DNA from: Candidatus Eiseniibacteriota bacterium | GTDB lineage: Bacteria; Eisenbacteria; RBG-16-71-46 | Reading direction: 5' to 3' | DNA: 64,000 nt | Assembly (NCBI GenBank): GCA_016710095.1 | Contig: JADJLL010000015.1 | Location: 1-64,000, forward strand | In this document: piece by piece, positions 25,511 to 38,031 of the stretch | Position numbering within the stretch: the first letter of the stretch is position 1 | Layout of the letters: each line of letters opens with the position of its first letter | Program-made: the position numbers and the translations under genes | Notes under the pieces: generated by a model | Told to the model about the DNA's origin: nothing | Seen by the model: only the letters and a program-made list of their open reading frames with translations | Databases searched by the model: none

Positions 25511-27340
25511 TCAGAGCTCCTTCGGGTACAGCGCGAGCGCGCGGTTCCACGCGCGCAGGCGGTCGATGCGCGCCGCGTCGTCGGCGGGAAGCGCGAACGG
25601 CTGGCGGCCCCGCGCGTCGAGCACGAGGCCGACGACGCCCGGACGCACGTCGCGTACGAGCGGCTTGCCGCGGCCAGCGCCCACGTCGAATCCGCGCTCC
25701 GGCGTCACCGTGAGCGTCCAGCGTTCGCCGCCGTCGCCGGGCACCAGCACGAGGTCGCCATATGCCGCGCGATGCGTGGCCGTGGAGCCCGAAGCCGTCT
25801 TCACCTCGACCGTCACGCACGGCTGCCCGGGTTTGCCCGGGCCGATCGGCGCGACGCAGGCACCGAGCACGATGAGGCAGTCGCGCTCGAACACCTCGGT
25901 CGCGGCCTGCTCGTGCACGGTCGAGAGCACTCCGAGCTGCGGCGTCATGAAGATGCTGTCCACCGCGAGCTCGGTGACACCCTCGGGCAGGAACGCGTCG
26001 AGCATCATGAGCAGCGACTGCGCGCGGCGGGGCGCGTGCGAGAGCACGCCGCCCGATCCGACGACGAGCCCGAGATCCACGAGGTTCACGAGCGATTCGC
26101 CCGACGCCGTCTGCGACATCGCGTCGGAGATGTCGCGCGCCTGCTGCTTGCCCTTGAGGCCGACCGCGAGCGCACGGTGCTGCACGAACGACAGCCGCAA
26201 CGCTTCGCGACAGATGGCCTGCTCGATCACGAGATCCTCGAGCGTCTGCGGAATGCTCGTCGGACGGATCATCTTGTTCTTGATCCGGTTTCGCAGGTCG
26301 AGTTCGTTCACGGGGAACGGCACCCAGCGCAGGATGTTCGTGAGTCCGGCCTCGGCCATCACGTTCGAGATCGAGTAGCTCATGCCGAGGTTCGCGGACA
26401 CGGTGCGGTTGAACATGGTCTCTTCGGTGCCCGGCACACGGAACACCGAGAACACGTCCGTCGTCGCGCCGCCGATGTCCACGCCGAGCACGGCCATGCG
26501 GTCGCGCTTCGCGATCTTCTCGATGATGAGCCCGACCGCGCCGGGCGTCGGCATGATGGGCACGGGCGACCACGTCATGAGCTTCTTGTAGCCGGGCGCG
26601 TGCGCCATGACGTGTTCCATGAACAGGTCGTGAATCGCGTCGCGTGCCGGTCCGAGGTGCTCGCGCTCGGCCTGCGGGCGCAGGTTGGCGACCGTCTTGA
26701 GCGCCGTGCGTTCGCCGAGCGAGCCGCGCACGACTTCGGCCGCGTCGCGGTTGCCCGCGTAGATCACCGGCAGTTCGTAGCCCGCGCCGAGGCGCGCCTT
26801 CGGGTCGGCCGCCGCGAGAAGCTCCGCCATCTCGGCGACGCGTTTCACGTCGCCGCCGTCGGTGCCGCCCGAGAGCAGGATCATGTCGGGGCGAAGCTGG
26901 CGCAGCAGCTGGATCTTCTCGTGCGGACGGCGGCCGTCGTTGAGCGCCATCACGTCCATCACGATCGCGCCCGCGCCGAGCGCGGCGCGCTGCGCGCTCT
27001 CCCCCGTCATCTGCTTCACGAGACCGGTCACCATCATCTGCAGCCCGCCGCCGGCGCTCGAGGTGGACACGTACAGGTCCACGCCCTCGTCGCCGACCTG
27101 CGGCGTGCGGATGCGGTCGCCGTCGAGCAGTTTCCGGCCGCAGAGCTCCTCGACCTCGCGCACGGCGTTCAGCACGCCGCGCGTCACGTCCTCGAACGGC
27201 GCCTCGACGGTGGTCGGCGCCTCGCCGCGCACGCGGAGGCGATAGCCGTCCGGGCCACGCTCGATGAGGATCGCCTTCGTCGTGGTGGAGCCGCAGTCGG
27301 TCGCGAGGATCGAGCGGATGTCGGCGGGAATGCCACTCAA
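25511..27340 (-). CDS. glmL: GlmL/MutL-type ASKHA-fold ATPase without a glutamate mutase (module gene B)
   Basis: 609 residues of the glutamate mutase L family, actin-like ATPases related to reactivating factors of B12 enzymes. Phosphate-1 loop TDCGSTTTKAIL at residues 14-25, then LLSGGTDGGDVKRVAEMAEL, EHVMAHAPGYKKLMTWSPVP, phosphate-2 loop LGVDIGGATTDVFSVF near residue 280, and the adenosine motif VVGSGGVLSHAP near residue 435. Family proteins are annotated by association with GlmS/GlmE, but neither subunit nor any B12-binding DxHxxG motif is in this window. The start overlaps the small helical gene upstream (ATGA). Here it probably energises or senses the adjacent membrane complex; that is inference. 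Confidence 0.88.
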   Translation of the reverse strand: MSGIPADIRSILATDCGSTTTKAILIERGPDGYRLRVRGEAPTTVEAPFEDVTRGVLNAVREVEELCGRKLLDGDRIRTPQVGDEGVDLYVSTSSAGGGLQMMVTGLVKQMTGESAQRAALGAGAIVMDVMALNDGRRPHEKIQLLRQLRPDMILLSGGTDGGDVKRVAEMAELLAAADPKARLGAGYELPVIYAGNRDAAEVVRGSLGERTALKTVANLRPQAEREHLGPARDAIHDLFMEHVMAHAPGYKKLMTWSPVPIMPTPGAVGLIIEKIAKRDRMAVLGVDIGGATTDVFSVFRVPGTEETMFNRTVSANLGMSYSISNVMAEAGLTNILRWVPFPVNELDLRNRIKNKMIRPTSIPQTLEDLVIEQAICREALRLSFVQHRALAVGLKGKQQARDISDAMSQTASGESLVNLVDLGLVVGSGGVLSHAPRRAQSLLMMLDAFLPEGVTELAVDSIFMTPQLGVLSTVHEQAATEVFERDCLIVLGACVAPIGPGKPGQPCVTVEVKTASGSTATHRAAYGDLVLVPGDGGERWTLTVTPERGFDVGAGRGKPLVRDVRPGVVGLVLDARGRQPFALPADDAARIDRLRAWNRALALYPKEL

Positions 27341-27660
27341 GAGCGCGCCTCCTGCTTCGCGGCGCGCGCGTCCCGTGCCGCCTGCTCGCGCGCCTCCACC
27401 GCGGCCTCGATGCGCGTGACGAGCGCGTCGAGCGCCTCGCGGCGCTCCGCGAGCGCGGTGTAGCGGCGGTAGTCCTCGATGCGGAACAGCGCCTGCACGA
27501 ACGGCTCGAAGAACACCATCGCCTGGCTCGCGACGAGCGACAGCGGCCGTGCGCTCTCGAGCGTCAGGATGGCGGGCGTCTCCATGCGCAGGTCCGCCAC
27601 GCGCGTCGCGAGGCGGTCGAGCAGCGCGAGATCCTCGCTCGAGAGCGGCTCAGCGGCCAT
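27337..27660 (-). CDS. Small helical protein of unknown function (module gene A)
   Basis: 107 residues, predicted almost wholly helical. A conserved-looking centre (ILTLESARPLSLVASQAMVFFEP) precedes a Glu/Arg/Ala-rich coiled coil (ALAERREALDALVTRIEAAVEAREQAARDARAA). It overlaps the gene upstream by 11 bases and the GlmL-like gene by 4, which suggests stoichiometric co-translation with the ATPase. No family recognised. Confidence 0.75.
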   Translation of the reverse strand: MAAEPLSSEDLALLDRLATRVADLRMETPAILTLESARPLSLVASQAMVFFEPFVQALFRIEDYRRYTALAERREALDALVTRIEAAVEAREQAARDARAAKQEARS

Positions 27661-28120
27661 GACGGGCCCCGAGCGCCTCGATCGCCGCGAACAGCGCGTC
27701 GGCGCCTTGCACGGGCAGAGGCAGCGCGAGCGCGCGCGCGGAATCGAGCGCGTGCCGCTTCGCGTAGGGCGAGCACAGCGCGGCGCGCGGCAGGCGCTCG
27801 ATGCGGCGGACGTCGACCCACGCGCGACGCTCCCAGCCGAACCAGCCGCGGCGCGCGACCCCGTGTTCATCCACACGGCAATGCGCGACGGTGAAAGCCG
27901 GAGCGAACGCCGCGATCACGAAGGCGCCGATCCCCACGAAGACGAGGAACGGGACGTGCGCGGTCGCGACCACCGCGCAGAGCACGACGGCGACGGCAGC
28001 GGAAAGACCTGCGACCCGGGCGTTCTCACGCCACGGGTCACAGGTCCATTCCACCGTGCCGGCTTCACCGCGCGTGGGCGCGGCGTCGTCCGGCAGTTCG
28101 TGCGACAGGATGCGGCTCAT
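27650..28120 (-). CDS. Small two-helix membrane protein with PH-like cytoplasmic tail
   Basis: 156 residues. Two adjacent hydrophobic segments (AGLSAAVAVVLCAVVATAHVP and VFVGIGAFVIAAFAPAF in part) are followed by a beta-rich tail: VAHCRVDEHGVARRGWFGWERRAWVDVRRIERLPRA in pieces resembles bacterial PH-domain proteins. Function unknown. It is 37 bases after gcvH and overlaps module gene A, bridging the glycine-cleavage genes and the GlmL module in one transcript. Confidence 0.72.
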   Translation of the reverse strand: MSRILSHELPDDAAPTRGEAGTVEWTCDPWRENARVAGLSAAVAVVLCAVVATAHVPFLVFVGIGAFVIAAFAPAFTVAHCRVDEHGVARRGWFGWERRAWVDVRRIERLPRAALCSPYAKRHALDSARALALPLPVQGADALFAAIEALGARHGR

Positions 28121-28157
28121 GCCGAGGCGGCCCCTCGGGGGCGCCGGACGAGCAGCA

Positions 28158-28543
28158 TCAGTGCGCTTCCTCGACGACCTTCTCGTAGTCCGCGCTCGAC
28201 AGCAGGGCGGCGAACTCGCCGGGTTCGACAGCTGGATCTTCACCATCCAGCCTGCGCCGTAAGGATCCTGGTTCACGATCGCGGGATTGTCCGAGAGCGC
28301 GGTGTTGATCTCGACGATCTCGCCACCGACCGGCGAGAACAGGTCGCTCACCGTCTTCACGGCCTCGACCACGCCGAACGTCTTGCCGTTCTCGACCGCC
28401 TTGCCGACCTCGGGCAGCTCCACGAACACGACGTCACCCAGCTGCTCGGTGGCGTAGCTCGTGATGCCGACCGTCACGACACCGCCTTCTTCACGCGCCC
28501 ACTCGTGATCCTGCGTGTACCGCACGTCTTCCGGAAAACCCAC
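28158..28543 (-). CDS. gcvH: Glycine cleavage system H protein, one frameshift near its C-terminus
   Basis: The lipoylated shuttle of the glycine cleavage system. MGFPEDVRYTQDHEWAR opens the protein; the lipoyl-lysine motif GVVEAVKTVSDLFSPVGGE places the modified Lys at residue 63. At about 28222 one base is missing: LSNPA continues as EFAALLSSADYEKVVEEAH in the next frame, giving about 128 residues, the normal H-protein length. Read literally the frame runs into the next gene. It sits 18 bases after gcvT. LplA (19974-20774) is a candidate lipoylating enzyme. No gcvP or lpd is in the window. Confidence 0.9.
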
Positions 28544-28561
28544 GTGACGCCTCCTTGCCGC

Positions 28562-29671
<1,110 letters not shown>

Positions 29672-29704
29672 GGAGGACTCCTTGGTGTGGGAAGAACCCG
29701 TCGC

Positions 29705-29733
29705 AAGGTAGGACTGCCCCGCCGGACGGTCAA
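29705..29733 (-). promoter_or_regulatory. Promoter of the gcvT-gcvH-GlmL module
   Basis: Minus strand TTGACC (29733-29728), a 17-base spacer and TACCTT (29710-29705), about 35 bases before the gcvT start and immediately after the subtilase terminator. Confidence 0.65.
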
Positions 29734-29752
29734 GGAGCGGACGCCCACGAGA

Positions 29753-29783
29753 AGAGGGCCGGCGGTGTGCCCGCCGGCCCTCT
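29753..29783 (-). terminator. Terminator after the subtilase gene
   Basis: Perfect 13-bp arms AGAGGGCCGGCGG and CCGCCGGCCCTCT with a 5-base loop, 26 bases past the protease stop. On the minus strand it is followed by TCTCGT. The strongest hairpin of the window. Confidence 0.85.
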
Positions 29784-29808
29784 CCCGTTGCGACGATTCC
29801 GGAGCCGA

Positions 29809-32553
29809 TCAGCGCGAGAGCACCACGCGCGTGCTCATCGTGCGGCCACCGGCCTGCATGCGGACGAAGTACATGCCCGAGGAGACCGGACCACGGTCCG
29901 ACGAGCCGTTCCACATGGCCTGGTAGCGGCCGGCGTTCTGCACGCCTTCCGCCAGGCGCGCGACTTCACGGCCCTGCACGTCGACGATGCTGATGCGCAC
30001 GAACGACGAACGCGGCAGCGCGTAGTCGAAGCGGGCGTTGCCACGCGTCGGCGTCGGCGTCACGCGCGAGAGCGCGAACTCGGTGATCGCGACCTGCGAC
30101 TGGGCCGAGATCGGGCCGAACGTGTACGTCTGCGCGCCGTTCTTCACGACGATGCGGTACCAGTACGCGCGGCCCGCCTCGGCGGTGCGATCCACCGCGC
30201 GGACGACTTCGCTCGTCACCTGCTGGTCCGCGTCCACCACCACGTACTCGCCGTTCTGGTCGTCCGAACGCTCGAGCGTCGTCGTGGCGTTCGCCAGCGA
30301 CTGGTTCAGCGACCAGCTCACCGCGATGCCCTCGTCCACGGACTCGGCCGCGAGCAGCGACACGAGCGTCGGCGTGGCGCCGTCGATGATGCTGTAGTTC
30401 GCGTCGCTGACGTCCTGGCCCACGTTGCCGTTCGCGTCGTGCGCCACGACCTTGAAGAGGCAGGTCGTGGAAGCCGGCGGCGTGGCGACACCGACCGTCG
30501 AGCCCGAGTTCGGCAGGCCGAGGGCGATCGTGACCCACGTCGCGCCGTTGTCGTGCGACTCGTACAGGTCGACGCTGGTCACACCGGAGTTGTCCGCGGC
30601 CGTCCACGAGAGGTTCATCGACTGGCCGTACAGGAAGCTCTCGCCACCGTTGGGCGACGTGACGGTGACGACCGGGTCCGAAAGGTCGCCGAGGAACAGC
30701 TTGCCGTAGCCGAAGTTCTTGTTCGGCACGGCGCCCGTCTGGACGTCGACGATCGCGTGGTTCTGCAGGTAGGTCTTCGCGAAGGCCGGCGTGATGGCGC
30801 CGAACTTCTGCATGAGCAGCGCGACCGCGCCGGTGGTGTGCGGCGACGCCATCGACGTGCCCGAGTTGATCACGTGGTTGAGGCCGTCCTGGAGCGTGAC
30901 CGAAGGCGTGGTGCAGCTCATCGTCACGTCGAACGAACGCGTCGAAGCGACCGCCCAGCCGGAAGCCACGATGTCCGGCTTCTGGCGGCCGTCACGCGTC
31001 GGGCCGCGGCTCGAGAAGGCCGCGAGGCCGCCGACCGCCGGAGGGCTCGTGAACTGGATGGTGGCGCCCGTGCAGTCGAGCCAGTTGATCTTGGTCGCGT
31101 AGGCACCCGTCGTGATGACGCCCGTCGCGTTGCCCGGCTCGCTCACGATCTCGTCGTTCGCCTGGTTGCCGGTGACGAAGTTCGCCGTGATCGCCGTCGT
31201 GCTCGTGTAGTAGCGCCAGAGGTCGACTTCGCCGTTGGCGGCACCGAGCGTCACGGGAATGAAGCGGAAGGTCCAGGTGCCGTTGAAGTTCTGGCCCGTC
31301 GTCGGACTGATCTCGACGTACACCTGGCGAGCGCCCGAGGACGTCACCGAAGCGCCGTTCTCGACGTACACGCGGCCGTTCGCCGTGGAAGCGCCGGTCG
31401 GGTACGAACCGTTGATCGTGCCCATCGTGTACGGCCCGAGGACCGTGCCGTTCGGGGTCGTGATCTGCAGCGAGATGTTCTCGGTGCCGTTGTAGTAACC
31501 GTCGATGGCGATGATGCGGTTCGTGCCCGAACCGGCCGCCGTCATCGTCACGTTCGTGCCGGTGCCCGCCGCGAAGACTTCGGCGTGCTTCGCCGTACCG
31601 CCGTCGTTGCCCGCCGAAACGCAGATCACGCGGCCGGGGCCGGTGAGCGCCGTCAGGCCGGACTCGAACGCGCTCGTGCCGTCGTGCGGACCGTACTGGG
31701 AGCCGAGCGAAAGGTTCACGACGCAGTTCTTGCCGAGCGCCGTCGCCTTCGCGAAGGCGTATGCGACGCCGTCGAGGATGTGCGTGGTCGTGAGGTCGGT
31801 CTTCACCATCATCAGGTTCGCGGCCGGGGCCATGCCCGTGTACGTGAACGCGGGAGTCGAGCCGCCGCTCTGGCTGCCGTCACCACCGATGGTGCCGAGC
31901 ACGTGCGTGCCGTGGCCATTGACGTCGGTCTCGGTCGCCGTGTTCGCGTTGAGCTGCGCCGGGAGCCACTCGGTGCCGTACGTGTAACCCGAGGGCGGCG
32001 CGCTGGTGACCGTCTGGTCCCAGATGGACACGAAGCGCGTGTTGCCGAGCGGATCGAGGAAGTCGCCGTGGTTGTAGTCCACGCCCGTGTCCACGTCGCA
32101 CACGAGCACGCCGGCGCCGTTGAGGCCGGTGAAGTTCGGACCCGGGCCACGCAGCGCGACCGCGCCCGTGGCGGCGGAACCCGTGTCGTTGTTCAGCTCG
32201 ACCGGGGCCGAGCCGAGGATGCCCGTCACGCCCGGCAGCGCGGAGAGCGCGTCCACGGCGGTTTCGGGCACGAACGCGGTGAAGAGGCCCGGCAGTTCGG
32301 TGCGCACGACGACGCCGAGCGCCTCGAGCTGGGCGCGCGAAACGCTGCCCGTGATGAACACGTCGAGATCACCCGACGCGGAGACGGCGGAAGAGCCGTC
32401 CTGCGGACGAACGCCGCCGTCGAGCGAGCGCAGCTGCGCGAGCGCGACGCGGGCGCGGGGATCCAGCTTGCCGGGCGACTGCGCCCACACGGCCGAAGCG
32501 ACCGACATGAGGAGCAGCGCACCGAGCATGACCCGGAGTGGCCAACGAAGCAT
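29809..32553 (-). CDS. Secreted S8 subtilisin-like protease with C-terminal FlgD-Ig-like sorting domain
   Basis: 914 residues. Signal peptide MLRWPLRVMLGALLLMSVASAVWA, then an inhibitor-like propeptide. The catalytic triad is intact: Asp in CDVDTGVDYNHGD near residue 156, His in NGHGTHVLGTIGG near 215, oxyanion Asn in CVSAGNDGG, and Ser in NSGTSMASPHTTG near 563. A PA-type insertion of ~130 residues lies between Asn and Ser. Ig-like domains follow (TVTSPNGGESFLYGQSMNLSW in part), and the last ~80 residues (YALPRSSFVRISIVDVQGRE, MWNGSSDRGPVSSGMYFVRM) resemble FlgD-Ig/type-A sorting domains seen at the ends of secreted FCB proteins. GGAGG lies five bases before ATG 32553. Confidence 0.93.
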   Translation of the reverse strand: MLRWPLRVMLGALLLMSVASAVWAQSPGKLDPRARVALAQLRSLDGGVRPQDGSSAVSASGDLDVFITGSVSRAQLEALGVVVRTELPGLFTAFVPETAVDALSALPGVTGILGSAPVELNNDTGSAATGAVALRGPGPNFTGLNGAGVLVCDVDTGVDYNHGDFLDPLGNTRFVSIWDQTVTSAPPSGYTYGTEWLPAQLNANTATETDVNGHGTHVLGTIGGDGSQSGGSTPAFTYTGMAPAANLMMVKTDLTTTHILDGVAYAFAKATALGKNCVVNLSLGSQYGPHDGTSAFESGLTALTGPGRVICVSAGNDGGTAKHAEVFAAGTGTNVTMTAAGSGTNRIIAIDGYYNGTENISLQITTPNGTVLGPYTMGTINGSYPTGASTANGRVYVENGASVTSSGARQVYVEISPTTGQNFNGTWTFRFIPVTLGAANGEVDLWRYYTSTTAITANFVTGNQANDEIVSEPGNATGVITTGAYATKINWLDCTGATIQFTSPPAVGGLAAFSSRGPTRDGRQKPDIVASGWAVASTRSFDVTMSCTTPSVTLQDGLNHVINSGTSMASPHTTGAVALLMQKFGAITPAFAKTYLQNHAIVDVQTGAVPNKNFGYGKLFLGDLSDPVVTVTSPNGGESFLYGQSMNLSWTAADNSGVTSVDLYESHDNGATWVTIALGLPNSGSTVGVATPPASTTCLFKVVAHDANGNVGQDVSDANYSIIDGATPTLVSLLAAESVDEGIAVSWSLNQSLANATTTLERSDDQNGEYVVVDADQQVTSEVVRAVDRTAEAGRAYWYRIVVKNGAQTYTFGPISAQSQVAITEFALSRVTPTPTRGNARFDYALPRSSFVRISIVDVQGREVARLAEGVQNAGRYQAMWNGSSDRGPVSSGMYFVRMQAGGRTMSTRVVLSR

Positions 32554-32586
32554 GGGGGCCTCCACTGTTGCACAGCAGGATGAACG

Positions 32587-32606
32587 AAAAACCCGGAGGT
32601 CCGGGT
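32587..32606 (-). terminator. Terminator-like hairpin in the subtilase leader (possible attenuator)
   Basis: 7-bp arms ACCCGGA and TCCGGGT with a 2-base loop, followed on the minus strand by TTTTT, ends about 35 bases before the subtilase start. A separate terminator already ends kbl, so this may be attenuation or a backup stop. Confidence 0.55.
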
Positions 32607-32753
32607 CAAGAGACAGATGACAAGAGCGTAACGACCGTTTTGGCCGGCCTTCAACGTCAAACTGGTCTCGAACTCCCGTTACCGAGCCTCACGGCTGCCC
32701 GAGCGTCGGAAGGGACGACACTTCTTCGGCGGAACGACGCACTTCACGAAAAC

Positions 32754-32790
32754 GCGAGGGCCCCGGCGTCCTGCGACGCCGGGGCCCTCG
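32754..32790 (-). terminator. Terminator after kbl
   Basis: Long perfect arms (CGAGGGCCCCGGCGTC and GACGCCGGGGCCCTCG) with a 4-base loop, 15 bases past the kbl stop. On the minus strand it is followed by GCGTTTTCG. Confidence 0.85.
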
Positions 32791-32805
32791 TTGAAAGAAC
32801 GCGCG

Positions 32806-34011
32806 TCAGGCGGAAGGCGACAGCACTCCGAGTTCGCGGCCCACGGCCGTGAACGCTTCGATCGCGCGATCGATCTGCGCTTCCGAATGCGCCGCCGACA
32901 ACTGGACGCGGATACGCGCCTGGCCACGGGGCACCACTGGGAACGAGAACCCGATCACGTAGATCCCGCGTTCGAGCAGGCGCGCCGCCATGTCGTGCGC
33001 GAGCTTCTCGTCGTAGAGCATGATCGGGACGATCGGATGATCGCCCGGCTTGAGCTCGAAGCCCGCCGCAGCCATGCCCGCACGGAAGCGCTTCGTGTTG
33101 CTCTCGAGCCGGTCGCGCAGCTCCGTCGTTTCGGTGAGCAGGTCGAGCACTTCGAGGCTCGCCCCGACGACCGCCGGCGGAAGGGCGTTACTGAACAGGT
33201 ACGGACGCGAGCGCTGCCGCAGCATCGCGACGATCTCGGCCCGGCCCGACGTGAATCCGCCGAGCGCGCCGCCGAGCGCCTTGCCGAGCGTGCCCGTGAT
33301 GATGTCCACGCGGCCCTGCACGCCGTGCAGTTCCGGCGTGCCGCGGCCCGTGCGGCCGACAAAGCCGAGCGTGTGGCACTCGTCCGTCATCACCATCGCG
33401 CCGTACTTCTCGGCGAGCTCGACGATGGCCTTCAGGTTCGCAACCGTGCCGTCCATGCTGAACGCGCCGTCGGTCACGACGAGCTTCTGCGGACAGCCCT
33501 TCTCTCCCGCTTCCTTCAGGCACCGCTCGAGATCGGCCATGTCGTTCGTCTTGTACCGCCAGCGCTGCGCCTTGCAGAGCCGGATGCCGTCGATGATCGA
33601 CGCGTGGTTCAGCTCGTCGCTGATCACCGCGTCGGCCTCGCCGAGCAGGGGCTCGAACACGCCGCCGTTCGCGTCGAAGCACGCCGCGTACAGGATCGTG
33701 TCCTCGGTCCCGAGGAACTCCGAGATCCGCCGCTCGAGCTGGCGGTGCAGGTCCTGCGTGCCGCAGATGAAGCGCACGGACGACATGCCGTAGCCGTGCG
33801 AATCGAGCGCGCGGTGCGCCGCCGCGATCACGCGCGGATGGCTCGAGAGCCCGAGGTAGTTGTTGGCGCAGAACACGAGCACTTCGCGGCCGTCCTCGAG
33901 CTTCACCGACGCGCCCTGCGGCGTGGCGATGACGCGCTCGGACTTGTAGAGGCCCGCGACGCGGATCTTCTGCAGCTCCGCGGCGAGCACCGGCTTCATG
34001 GTGTCGAACAT
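32806..34011 (-). CDS. kbl: Glycine C-acetyltransferase (2-amino-3-ketobutyrate CoA ligase)
   Basis: PLP enzyme that splits 2-amino-3-oxobutyrate with CoA into glycine and acetyl-CoA. 401 residues. [19 protein letters not shown] and [21 protein letters not shown] (in part) near residue 80; [18 protein letters not shown] near 135; [17 protein letters not shown] near 210 supplies the PLP-contacting Asp and His; the Schiff-base Lys is in GTLGKALGG near 244. It follows tdh by 10 bases, so the two steps of threonine degradation are co-expressed. Related alpha-oxoamine synthases (BioF) are excluded by the tdh partner and the overall match. Confidence 0.95.
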   Translation of the reverse strand: MFDTMKPVLAAELQKIRVAGLYKSERVIATPQGASVKLEDGREVLVFCANNYLGLSSHPRVIAAAHRALDSHGYGMSSVRFICGTQDLHRQLERRISEFLGTEDTILYAACFDANGGVFEPLLGEADAVISDELNHASIIDGIRLCKAQRWRYKTNDMADLERCLKEAGEKGCPQKLVVTDGAFSMDGTVANLKAIVELAEKYGAMVMTDECHTLGFVGRTGRGTPELHGVQGRVDIITGTLGKALGGALGGFTSGRAEIVAMLRQRSRPYLFSNALPPAVVGASLEVLDLLTETTELRDRLESNTKRFRAGMAAAGFELKPGDHPIVPIMLYDEKLAHDMAARLLERGIYVIGFSFPVVPRGQARIRVQLSAAHSEAQIDRAIEAFTAVGRELGVLSPSA

Positions 34012-34021
34012 GGCCGGCCCC

Positions 34022-35118
34022 CTACACCTTCTCGCCCCAGGGCACGAGCACGACCTTGCCGGCCTTTCCCTCGCGCAGGAGCGCGATCGCTTCGTCGAAC
34101 TTCTCCATGTCCATCACGTGGGTGATCGCGGGACGGATGTCGAGCCGGCCCGAACCCATGAGCTGGTCCATCTGGTACCAGGTGTCGTACATGCGGCGGC
34201 CGATGATCCCGTGCAGCGTGATGCCCTTGAAGATGACGAGCCGGTTCCAGTCGAGCTCGAACGGTTCGGTCGGCAGGCCGAGCATGGACATGCGGCCGCC
34301 CATGCGCAGCGCGGCGAGGCCGTCGCGCATCGCGGCGGGATGGCCGGACATCTCGAGCACGCCGTCGAGGCCGCGCCCGTGCGTCAGCTCGTTCACGCGC
34401 TCGACGAAGTTCTCCTTCGACGAGTCGATCACGGCGTCGGCCTGCATCTTCCGCGCGAGGTCGAGCCGGTAGGCCGAAACGTCGGACGCGAACACGCGGG
34501 CGGCGCCGGCCGCGCGCGCGACGCCGATCGCGAACAGGCCGATCGGGCCGCAACCGGTCACCGCGATGTTGCAGCCCGACAGCGGGCCGGCGAACGCCGT
34601 GTGCACCGCGTTGCCGCAGGGCTCCATGCAGGCGGCCATCTCGATGGGGATGTTCTTCGGGACCTTCCACGCGTTCACCGCCGGCACCGCGACGTATTCC
34701 GCGAAGCCGCCGTTGATGTCCACGCCGAGGATCTTGGTGTTCTCGCAGACGTGGCCGTTGCCCGTGCGGCACGACAGGCACGTCTGGCAGACCACGTGGC
34801 TCTCGCACGAGACGAGATCGCCGAGCGAGACGTTCGCCACGCCGGGTCCCAGCTCGACGACTTCGCCCACGAACTCGTGGCCGATCGTCACCGGGGGCTT
34901 CATGCGGGACGAGGCCCAGCGGTCCCACGACCAGATGTGCAGGTCGGTGCCGCAGACGCCCGCGCGCTTCACGCGCAGGAGGATCTCACCGGGTCCGGCG
35001 ACCGGAACGGGCACTTCGCGGATCTCCGCGCCCTGGGCCGCCTGTGTCTTCACGATCGCCCGCATGGTCTTCGCGCGGGTTCCCGTGGTCGTCGTATCTG
35101 CCGTCATGGTTTGGGCGT

Positions 35119-35122
<4 letters not shown>
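34022..35122 (-). CDS. tdh: L-threonine 3-dehydrogenase (zinc MDR family)
   Basis: Oxidises threonine to 2-amino-3-oxobutyrate with NAD+. 366 residues. Catalytic zinc ligands in [18 protein letters not shown] and [16 protein letters not shown]; the structural-zinc loop [21 protein letters not shown] (in part) has four cysteines; [13 protein letters not shown] and the Rossmann motif [15 protein letters not shown] follow. The ATG at 35122 overlaps the uvrA stop (ATGA). Together with kbl it supplies glycine, which gcvT/gcvH 5 kb downstream could consume. Confidence 0.94.
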
Positions 35123-37995
<2,873 letters not shown>

Positions 37996-38031
37996 GGCCG
38001 CGGCACTCTACCAGACGGCCGCGAGGGCCCG

